DNA of 64,000 bases from Bacteroidia bacterium (GTDB lineage: Bacteria > Bacteroidota > Bacteroidia > J057 > JADKCL01), in NCBI GenBank assembly GCA_020635905.1, contig JACJYV010000001.1:992001-1056000 (forward strand). Reading direction: 5' to 3'. The translations under genes were made by a program, and so were the position numbers. This document shows, piece after piece, positions 35,002-41,389 of this stretch. The notes under the pieces were generated by a model. The model had not been told where the DNA came from. It did no database searches and was given only the letters and a program-made list of their open reading frames with translations. Each line of letters starts with the position of its first letter. Position 1 is the stretch's first letter.

Positions 35002-36348
35002 TTAACCGTTGCTGCCGCTGCCGGAACCACTTCCTGAACCGCTTCCGCTGCCTGAACCATGTCCTGATCCGCTACCACCGCCGCAGCTGCCACCGTTACC
35101 TGAACCTGCGGGGCAGGAACAACCCAGTTGGGAAAGGGTGCTGCCGTCTTTGGAGATAAACTCACCAGCGCCGCAGGTAGCATTGCATCCGTTTTTCACC
35201 CAAACACCCACAATTTCTTTACCTGCATTGGCTGAAGAGGGAGTCAGGATGTCGCTCAGCTTGGTGCCGGTATTGAAGAGCTCGGTAGAGCAATCATCAT
35301 ACAGCACGGTAACGCTTTTGAGTTTGGCATTGGAGGTAACGATAACCGTTCCGCCACAACCATCAAAACCAACCGTGATATTTTTATTGCAGTAGTTGCC
35401 GCCGCCGTTATTTCCGCCATTGCTGCCACCTCCGGATCCGCTTCCATAGCCGCTGCCACCACCTGAGTTATTACTTCCGCCGCAGTTTTTACCGCCTTTG
35501 CCACCTTTGCCGCCTTTACCACCTTTGCCAGATCCGCCGCCGTCATTGCTTCCCGAACCTGATCCAGAACCGCTTCCGCTTCCAGAACCCTGGTTGCTGC
35601 CGTAGCCAGAACCTGAACCCTGATTTGATCCCTGGTTGCAATTTCCACCAGAACCCTGTCCGCCAGTGCTGGTGGAAGGAGAATAGCTGTTATTTACCCA
35701 AACAGTATCACAGGCAGGCTGAGAACCAATCCAGTTGGGAGCTGCGCCAGGGCAGTTCTGCAGCCCGAGTTGATAATCAATCGTGAAGCCACCCGCGGCA
35801 GGAATTGGCTTGCCATTGAACCACACGCTGAAAACCTGCGCAGGATTATTATTATTAACCAATTGAGCAGAAGCACAGTAACCCATCATTTCTTCCAGTT
35901 CGGCCATGGAGATTTTCCACATATACCAGCTGCTGGGGGTTGCGAGCAATTCATGGGCCTCAAACTGAGAAGGATCTACTTTTCCGTTTCCATCCATGGG
36001 GAGTTGATCATTGCCTCCACAAGCATGGAGAGCCACATCAGAAAAACCCCAGCCGGGCATGGCATTCAGTTGGATATAAAGGTCAGTTTCGTCATTGGCC
36101 AACAGGTAAGCAGTTCCCGGAAGCGGGTAAGCAGTTCCAAGATAATCCATGGCCAATTGACCGGTAAGGTCATTACCACAACCAGGCGACGGAGCAACGT
36201 GAACCGTGGTTGAAGTATTGCTCATGCCTGAAGCATTGGCGAAAGCGCCCATTTCAGCTCCATTTGGTTTCACATTGTCAGGCTTACAGCTGTAAGCCAA
36301 AAAGGAAAGAACCGCAAGACAGATGAGTGTGAGTTTTGTGAGTTTCAT
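35002..36348 (-). CDS. Gly/Ser-rich lipoprotein, paralogue 1
   Basis: A 448-residue lipoprotein with a signal ending Leu-Ala-Tyr-Ser-Cys (lipidated Cys about residue 21). A conserved N-terminal domain (about 25-220) contains several Cys. It is followed by a low-complexity linker (about 225-330) of Gly-Ser, Asn-Gln-Gly-Ser and Gly-Lys-Gly-Gly-Lys repeats, a Cys-rich domain (about 330-420, with Phe-Asp-Gly-Cys-Gly-Gly and Tyr-Asp-Asp-Cys) and a Gly-Ser tail. I do not recognise the globular domains. The closest relative is the tandem gene at 37062-38480, with nearly identical globular parts and different linker repeats. A cell-envelope anchor with a long flexible spacer is a reasonable inference; a surface location is possible but not shown. 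Confidence 0.85.
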   Translation of the reverse strand: MKLTKLTLICLAVLSFLAYSCKPDNVKPNGAEMGAFANASGMSNTSTTVHVAPSPGCGNDLTGQLAMDYLGTAYPLPGTAYLLANDETDLYIQLNAMPGWGFSDVALHACGGNDQLPMDGNGKVDPSQFEAHELLATPSSWYMWKISMAELEEMMGYCASAQLVNNNNPAQVFSVWFNGKPIPAAGGFTIDYQLGLQNCPGAAPNWIGSQPACDTVWVNNSYSPSTSTGGQGSGGNCNQGSNQGSGSGYGSNQGSGSGSGSGSGSGSNDGGGSGKGGKGGKGGKGGKNCGGSNNSGGGSGYGSGSGGGSNGGNNGGGNYCNKNITVGFDGCGGTVIVTSNAKLKSVTVLYDDCSTELFNTGTKLSDILTPSSANAGKEIVGVWVKNGCNATCGAGEFISKDGSTLSQLGCSCPAGSGNGGSCGGGSGSGHGSGSGSGSGSGSGSGSNG

Positions 36349-36689
36349 GACTTTGAGTTGATTTAATATTTCTAAAATGGTTGAGTTGAAAAATGTAACC
36401 GGGTCTGAAGTTTCGAAGATTAACTACCTCCCCTTTTGATTACAATACTAAGATAGCATAGAAAAAATTCACATGCAAGATTTTTTACGTGTTTGTATAA
36501 ATTTTATTTTCCACATTTTCACAAAATGCGCATAAATGATCAAATAAGCCTTTTTTCATAAAATCAAACACGTAAAAAACCGCAAAACACGCATGTAAGA
36601 TTTTTTAAACAAGTTACACTATTCTAATATTTGATTAATTCCCCGGGTGGTATTTGACAGACAGGACAAAACAAACTCAACAAACAACA
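36349..36689. other. AT-rich intergenic region with inverted and direct repeats
   Basis: No gene is evident. It contains a perfect 15-bp inverted repeat (arms 36481-36495 and 36565-36579, core TTTTACGTGTTTG) and a direct repeat of CATGYAAGATTTTTTA (about 36472 and 36592). It presumably contains the promoter of the first lipoprotein gene. Confidence 0.6.
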
Positions 36690-36997
36690 AACCGCAAACC
36701 GTAAACCGTAAACCGCAAACCGTAAACCGTAAACCGTAAACCGTAAACCGTAAACCGTAAACCGTAAACCGCAAACCGTAAACCGAAAACCGTAAACCGT
36801 AAACCGTAAACCGTAAACCGTAAACCGTAAACCGCAAACCGCAAACCGCAAACCGCAAACCGCAAACCGCAAACCGCAAACCGCAAACCGCAAACCGCAA
36901 ACCGCAAACCGCAAACCGCAAACCGTAAACCGTAAACCGTAAACCGTAAACCGTAAACCGTAAACCGTAAACCGTAAACCGTAAACCGTAAACCGTA
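36690..36997 (+). repeat. AACCGYA heptamer array (44 units)
   Basis: Exactly 44 contiguous 7-bp units. Reading T for AACCGTA, C for AACCGCA and A for AACCGAA, the order is C T T C T(7) C T A T(6) C(13) T(11). There are no spacers, so it is not a CRISPR array. On the minus strand the unit is TTTACGG/TTTGCGG, and the array creates long artificial open frames. It lies between the first lipoprotein gene and the terminator of the second. Confidence 0.97.
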
Positions 36998-37004
36998 TAA
37001 AGCA

Positions 37005-37033
37005 GGAAAGGCAGCCCAATGGGCTGCCTTTCC
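37005..37033 (-). terminator. Terminator hairpin of the second Gly/Ser-rich lipoprotein gene
   Basis: GGAAAGGCAGCCCA-A-TGGGCTGCCTTTCC is a 14-bp perfect stem, 28 bp past the stop codon. It is homologous in sequence and position to the hairpin at 34949-34975. The heptamer array begins 7 bp beyond it. Confidence 0.7.
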
Positions 37034-37061
37034 ACTATGAAAAGAATTACATTTCTGTCTG

Positions 37062-38480
37062 TTAGTGACTTCCGCTTCCGGAACCACTTCCTGAACCGCT
37101 TCCGCTGCCAGATCCTCCGTTGGAGCCCTGGCCGCTTCCGCCACCACAGTTGCCACCGCCTCCGTTTCCGGAGCCAGCAGGACATGAACAACCCAGTTGA
37201 GCCAGGGTGCTTCCGTCTTTGGAGATAAACTCACCAGCGCCGCAGGTAGCATTGCATCCGTTTTTCACCCAAACACCCACGATTGCCTTGCCAGCATTGG
37301 AAGTAGAAGGAGTCAGGATGGCGCTCAGATCGGTACCCGTGTTGAAGACTTCGCTGGAGCAATCATCATACAGCACGGTTACGCTTTTCAGTTTGGCATT
37401 GGAGGTAACGATTACCGTTCCGCCACAACCATCAAAACCAACCGTGATATTTTTGTTGCAGTAGTTGCCGCCGCCGTTATTTCCACCATTGCTGCCACCA
37501 TTGCTGCCACCATTGCAGTTACCACCTTTGCCAGAACCGCTTCCATAGCCGCTGCCACCACCTGAGTTATTACTTCCGCCGCAGTTTTTGCCACCTTTGC
37601 CGCCTTTTCCACCTTTACCTGATCCGCCGCCGTCATTGCTGCCTGAGCCAGATCCGCTTCCGCTGTTACCACCACAGTTTTTGCCACCTTTTCCGCCTTT
37701 TCCACCTTTACCAGAACCCTGGTTGCTTCCCCAGCCAGAACCTGAACCCTGATTGGATCCCTGGTTGCTGCCGTAACCTGAACCCTGACCACCGTTGCCG
37801 GTTGAGGGAGAGTAGCTGTTATTTACCCAGATGGTATCACAGGCAGGCTGAGAACCAATCCAGTTGGGAGCTGCACCAGGGCAGTTCTGCAGGCCGAGTT
37901 GATAATCAATCGTGAAGCCACCCGCGGCAGGAATTGGCTTACCATTAAACCAAACGCTGAAAACCTGGGCAGGATTAAGGGAGTTGACCAACTGAGCAGA
38001 AGCACAGTAGCCCATCATTTCTTCCAGTTCGGTCATGGAAATCTTCCACATATACCAGCTGCTGGGAGTGGACAGCACTTCCAAAGCCTCAAACTGGGAA
38101 GGATCCACCTTTCCATTGGCATCCATCGGGAGTTGATCATTAGCGCCACAGGCGTGCAGGGCTACGTTGGAAAAACCCCAGCCCGGCATGGCATTCAGCT
38201 GAATATAGAGATCGGTCTCGTCGTTGGCCATCATGTAAGCCGTGCCAGGAAGCGGATAGGGTGTTCCCAGATAATCCATAGCTAACTGACCTGCAAGGTC
38301 GTTACCACAACCCGGAGTAGGAGCCACGTGAACCGTGGTAGAGGAGTTGCTTATCCCGGTAGCATTGGCAAATGCCCCCATCTCAGCCCCGTTATTGGGC
38401 TTCACATTGTCAGGCTTACAACTGTAAACCAGCAGGGACAGAAGCGCAAAACAAACCAGTGTAATTCTTGAAAGTTTCAT
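37062..38480 (-). CDS. Gly/Ser-rich lipoprotein, paralogue 2
   Basis: A 472-residue tandem paralogue of the gene at 35002-36348. The lipoprotein signal ends Leu-Val-Tyr-Ser-Cys. The N-terminal domain and the Cys-rich C-terminal domain are almost identical to paralogue 1. The linker differs: it has two separate Gly-Lys-Gly-Gly-Lys blocks each ending in Asn-Cys-Gly-Gly, an extra Asn-Cys-Asn-Gly-Gly segment and different numbers of Gly-Ser dipeptides. The duplication therefore seems recent in the folded domains, with fast repeat-length change in the linkers. About 500 bp upstream is AT-rich and probably holds its promoter. The function is unknown; an envelope-anchored structural or adhesive protein is an inference. 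Confidence 0.85.
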   Translation of the reverse strand: MKLSRITLVCFALLSLLVYSCKPDNVKPNNGAEMGAFANATGISNSSTTVHVAPTPGCGNDLAGQLAMDYLGTPYPLPGTAYMMANDETDLYIQLNAMPGWGFSNVALHACGANDQLPMDANGKVDPSQFEALEVLSTPSSWYMWKISMTELEEMMGYCASAQLVNSLNPAQVFSVWFNGKPIPAAGGFTIDYQLGLQNCPGAAPNWIGSQPACDTIWVNNSYSPSTGNGGQGSGYGSNQGSNQGSGSGWGSNQGSGKGGKGGKGGKNCGGNSGSGSGSGSNDGGGSGKGGKGGKGGKNCGGSNNSGGGSGYGSGSGKGGNCNGGSNGGSNGGNNGGGNYCNKNITVGFDGCGGTVIVTSNAKLKSVTVLYDDCSSEVFNTGTDLSAILTPSTSNAGKAIVGVWVKNGCNATCGAGEFISKDGSTLAQLGCSCPAGSGNGGGGNCGGGSGQGSNGGSGSGSGSGSGSGSGSH

Positions 38481-38512
38481 AATCTTGAAATTTTTGAGTG
38501 ATTGAGTTTCAA

Positions 38513-38883
38513 TTTAATCCAATAAAAAAATCGTAATAAACATCAGCGCATAAGGATTCCACCCTGGCTTTTCCAGGCAGCTTCGAATTATGCGTTTGTT
38601 AAATGATTATTCCGTGCGACAAGACAAAGTTGTAATATTTCCGAGAGTTGTGCAACATTTTACCAAAAATATTTTTCAATTTATTTTTACAAAGTTTATT
38701 CAAAATCGGAAATAAATATACTTAATAATCTGTTTTACAATACTTTATAAAGACTTTTTCAGAATTAACAGAATATTAAAATAATTTACATCTTTCCCAA
38801 AAAGCCCAAATTCCAGATGTAAGGATTTTTACAAAAATTAATAAATACACCCTATCACCTTCCCAATTCCCACCCCAGAATAA
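38513..38883. other. AT-rich noncoding region upstream of lipoprotein paralogue 2
   Basis: Strongly AT-rich sequence without a credible open frame. It probably holds the promoter of the minus-strand lipoprotein gene; no unambiguous TTTG / TAnnTTTG pair was found by eye. Confidence 0.5.
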
Positions 38884-38912
38884 TAAAAAAAGGCGCCGCA
38901 GCGCCTTTTTTG
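38884..38912. terminator. Bidirectional intrinsic terminator
   Basis: AAAAAAGGCGC-CGCA-GCGCCTTTTTT has a GC stem flanked by A and T runs, the classical form on either strand. On the minus strand it would end transcription coming from the beta-barrel gene at 39481-40035 after passing through the heptamer arrays. Confidence 0.85.
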
Positions 38913-38939
38913 AGTCCTTAGTCGTTAGAAGTGAGAGAT

Positions 38940-39238
38940 TAGATTTTAGGCTCTTAGGGCGTCGTAAGCGACAACAAGTTGTCGCAAAATTTAAATTTGG
39001 TAGTTAGTTTTTGGGGTGCCCTGGCCGGGCAGGCCTTCTTTTTTAGAAAAAGAAGCAAAAAGCGCCAAAACCTGAACCCTGCCCCATCACACCACGGACC
39101 CAGCACACAAAGCCCCCAGCCGCCCACTCCCATCCCTCAAGGCCGCCCCCTGGTTTTGGCAAGGCCACCCCACCCTGGTTGGCTTCGCCAAAATACACCC
39201 CCGCTTCGCGGCTTCAATCCCCTGGATTGATTTAGATT
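38940..39238. other. Noncoding segment with palindromes
   Basis: It contains a perfect palindrome GCGACAAC-AA-GTTGTCGC (38968-38985) and a hairpin of CTTCTTTTT and AAAAAGAAG (about 39032-39052) followed by a Pro-codon-rich stretch. An 83-codon open frame crosses it but looks like translated noncoding repeat sequence, so it is not called as a gene. Confidence 0.5.
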
Positions 39239-39275
39239 TTAGAGGTTAGAGATTAGAGATTAGAGATTAGAGATC
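39239..39275 (+). repeat. TTAGAGA heptamer array
   Basis: Four perfect 7-bp units of TTAGAGA (39246-39273) with degenerate units on either side. It is a third, unrelated heptamer and sits only 10 bp before an AACCGYA array. Confidence 0.85.
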
Positions 39276-39284
39276 AAAGATTAC

Positions 39285-39478
39285 AACCGCAAACCGTAAA
39301 CTGTAAACCGTAAACTGTAAACCGTAAACCGTAAACCGTAAACCGTAAACCGCAAACCGCAAACCGCAAACCGTAAACCGCAAACCGTAAACCGCAAACC
39401 GCAAACCGCAAACCGTAAACCGTAAACCGTAAACCGTAAACCGCAAACCGTAAACCGCAAACCGTAAACCGCAAACCG
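39285..39478 (+). repeat. AACCGYA heptamer array (about 27.7 units)
   Basis: Contiguous AACCGTA and AACCGCA units with two AACTGTA variants near the left end. Compared with the 44-unit array, T and C types are more finely mixed. The array ends 2 bp before the stop codon of the minus-strand beta-barrel gene, so it would be transcribed as the start of that gene's 3' untranslated region. Confidence 0.95.
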
Positions 39479-39480
39479 GC

Positions 39481-40035
39481 TTAATTAACCCTGAACCGTA
39501 TCCCCAATCCGCTTTCATAGCTCAACGCATACACATTGGAGAAAGAATTATAATACTTCAGGTGTACGTCGGCGAAAATCTCCACATTATCATTGAACTC
39601 AACCTGCATTCCGCCCCCGGCCAGCAGATCGGGCGTGAGGAAAGAACCCCGCTCACTTCCCAATGGACGGCTGTTGTGGATACGGGCCGTCAGACCGAAG
39701 CTGCCATAAAAACCCACCCCCAGGTTATAATCCTCCATCATAAACATCGGCTGATAGCGCATGCTGAGCAGGATATTTCCTTTTTGTAAGGCCGGAAGAC
39801 TCGAGCGCCTGCCCTCTTTGGGGCTGTAACCCACCGCAAACTCAATCCCGCTGTAGCCCATCCCCACGCTCTTGCGCAGCGTAATGCCATTGAGACCACC
39901 GCTCCAGCCGGCCCGGATACCCAAAGTAGTGCCCGAAGAACAGGTCAAACCCGTGCCACCAGCCAAAGAAATGAAAGGGAGGAACAAAATGAGGAGGGCG
40001 CCTGCCAGGCTTACCTTCGATACTTGCGTGTTCAT
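39481..40035 (-). CDS. Outer-membrane beta-barrel protein (porin-like), small
   Basis: A 184-residue protein with an N-terminal signal peptide (cleavage about Leu-Ala-Gly at 25-27). Alternating hydrophobic strands rich in Gly, Tyr and Phe end in Gly-Leu-Gly-Ile-Arg-Phe-Arg-Val-Asn, typical of a barrel's last strand. The size suits an eight-stranded barrel of the OmpX/OmpA-like or 'porin family' type in Bacteroidota. It has no known substrate and no clear operon partner; the upstream gene is divergent. Its stop codon abuts a heptamer array. Confidence 0.75.
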   Translation of the reverse strand: MNTQVSKVSLAGALLILFLPFISLAGGTGLTCSSGTTLGIRAGWSGGLNGITLRKSVGMGYSGIEFAVGYSPKEGRRSSLPALQKGNILLSMRYQPMFMMEDYNLGVGFYGSFGLTARIHNSRPLGSERGSFLTPDLLAGGGMQVEFNDNVEIFADVHLKYYNSFSNVYALSYESGLGIRFRVN

Positions 40036-40206
40036 ACTCGTGGATTAAAGAGTGAATAATAACAAATCGAAGGTAAATCTTATGCCATGCAGAAAAAATA
40101 TTAGTGAAGCGTCAATTAAACTTACGCTAAGTTAGGAAACATAGTTGCAATTTATTGTGTCCTGATTACTATTTTTTCTTACAAAGAAATTTCGGCAGGA
40201 TAATCT

Positions 40207-40214
40207 TATTTTTG
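40207..40214 (+). promoter_or_regulatory. Candidate -7 promoter element (TATTTTTG)
   Basis: An exact match to the Bacteroidota -7 consensus TAnnTTTG, 4 nt before the ATG of the SLOG-domain gene. If used, transcription would begin at or next to the start codon and give a leaderless mRNA. No good -33 element is visible at 19-21 bp, so this is tentative. Confidence 0.4.
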
Positions 40215-40218
40215 TCCC

Positions 40219-40695
40219 ATGACAGAGAAGATCATATCTGGAGGACAAACAGGTGTGGACCGGGCTGCCCTGGATTGGGCCCTGGAAAAAGACGTCGCAT
40301 GCGGCGGATGGTGCCCTAAAGGCCGCATTGCAGAAGATGGAATCATCCCCGAAAAATATCCCCTGCAGGAAACCCAGACCGATCAGGTTGAAGAAAGAAC
40401 CCTGAAAAATCTTTCATCCTCAGATGGCACCCTGGTCATCACCCTGGACCAGCCGACCGGCGGAACGGCCTTTACCCTGGAGTCTGCCTACGAAATGGGC
40501 AAGCCCTTTTTCCTCTATTACCTCGGCCATCCACCCCGTGCGGGCGAGATCCAAAAATGGATCGAACAGCACCAGATTCGCACCCTCAATATAGCCGGTC
40601 CCCGCGAAAGCGAAGTACCCGAAATCTACATGGCCACCCTCCTCCTGCTGGACAAACTGGCTGAAAATGAAATCAAATTCGTGTCCCATGCATGA
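40219..40695 (+). CDS. Circularly permuted YpsA-like SLOG protein (putative molybdenum carrier family)
   Basis: A 158-residue protein starting with Ile-Ile-Ser-Gly-Gly-Gln-Thr-Gly-Val-Asp-Arg-Ala-Ala-Leu-Asp. It continues with Gly-Gly-Trp-Cys-Pro-Lys-Gly-Arg-(x)-Ala-Glu-Asp-Gly and Gly-Gly-Thr-Ala-Phe-Thr. These are the nucleotide-binding motifs of the YpsA-type SLOG family often annotated 'putative molybdenum carrier'. The fold binds nucleotides or nucleotide-like ligands; the biochemical role is unproven. It is the first gene of a coupled trio, with its stop codon overlapping the start region of trmH. The context with two RNA methyltransferases hints at an RNA-related role, but that is only an inference. 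Confidence 0.85.
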   Translation: MTEKIISGGQTGVDRAALDWALEKDVACGGWCPKGRIAEDGIIPEKYPLQETQTDQVEERTLKNLSSSDGTLVITLDQPTGGTAFTLESAYEMGKPFFLYYLGHPPRAGEIQKWIEQHQIRTLNIAGPRESEVPEIYMATLLLLDKLAENEIKFVSHA

Positions 40696-41389
40696 AATGA
40701 GCCTCGAACAGATCGTCGAAATCACTGAACACCTGGAAGGGTTCATCACTGACAATAAACGAAACAAAATTGCAAGTGTACTCGAAAACCGCACCCGTCA
40801 CCTCACCGTGGTCCTGGAAGACATCTACCAGCCCCACAATGCCAGCGCGGTCCTCCGTTCCTGCGATTGCTTCGGCGTGCTCGACGTACACATCATCGAA
40901 AACAAAAACGAATTCAACCCCAATCCCGACGTAGACATGGGCTCCTCCAAATGGCTGAATCTGCACCATTATAACAAAGAAGGCGTACACAATACCGTGG
41001 ATTGCCTGCAAACCCTCAAAGCCAGAGGCTACCGTGTCTGCGCCACCTCGCCCCGTCCCGGCAGCCACAACATTGCCAGCCTGCCCCTCGACCAGCCCGT
41101 GGCCCTGGTCTTTGGCACCGAACTGAAGGGCCTCTCTGATACCGCCTTCGAGCTGGCCGACGAATCCGTCCACATACCCATGTTTGGCTTCACAGAAAGC
41201 TTCAACATCTCCGTATCTGCCGCCCTTTGCCTCTACGAACTCACCAAACGGCTCCACGAATCTGAGCTCAGCTGGAAGCTGAGCGAACGGGAAAAATGGG
41301 AAACCCGCCTCCAGTGGACCCGCCGCATCATCACCCGTTTTGGGCAGGTGGAAGATGAATTTTACAAAAGAAAACAAGCTGGCCAATGA
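40688..41389 (+). CDS. trmH: tRNA (guanosine-2'-O)-methyltransferase TrmH (SpoU family)
   Basis: A SPOUT-class methyltransferase expected to make Gm18 in tRNA. All three family motifs are present: Asn-Ala-Ser-Ala-Val-Leu-Arg-Ser-Cys-Asp (motif 1 with the catalytic Arg), Leu-Val-Phe-Gly-Thr-Glu-Leu-Lys-Gly-Leu (motif 2) and Ile-Pro-Met-Phe-Gly-Phe-Thr-Glu-Ser-Phe-Asn-Ile-Ser-Val-Ser (motif 3, the trefoil-knot SAM site). About 230 residues is normal length. Starts at 40688 and 40697 are both possible; a longer frame from 40667 would lie further inside the upstream gene and is unlikely. Its last codons overlap the next gene by 4 bp (ATGA). Confidence 0.93.
   Translation: MHEMSLEQIVEITEHLEGFITDNKRNKIASVLENRTRHLTVVLEDIYQPHNASAVLRSCDCFGVLDVHIIENKNEFNPNPDVDMGSSKWLNLHHYNKEGVHNTVDCLQTLKARGYRVCATSPRPGSHNIASLPLDQPVALVFGTELKGLSDTAFELADESVHIPMFGFTESFNISVSAALCLYELTKRLHESELSWKLSEREKWETRLQWTRRIITRFGQVEDEFYKRKQAGQ

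Noticed and set aside
36690..36997. Possible CRISPR array
   Set aside because: Units are 7 bp, contiguous, and have no unique spacers; no cas genes are nearby.
36619..37252. Minus-strand frames with Arg-Phe-Thr-Val-Tyr-Gly-Leu repeats
   Set aside because: Translation of the heptamer array in several frames; no start or conserved domain.
38979..39230. 83-codon open frame before the heptamer arrays
   Set aside because: It spans a palindrome and hairpin and reads as translated noncoding repeat sequence.
39267..39518. Minus-strand frame linking the heptamer array with the beta-barrel end
   Set aside because: Produced by the array period; the beta-barrel gene has its own stop at 39481 in another frame.
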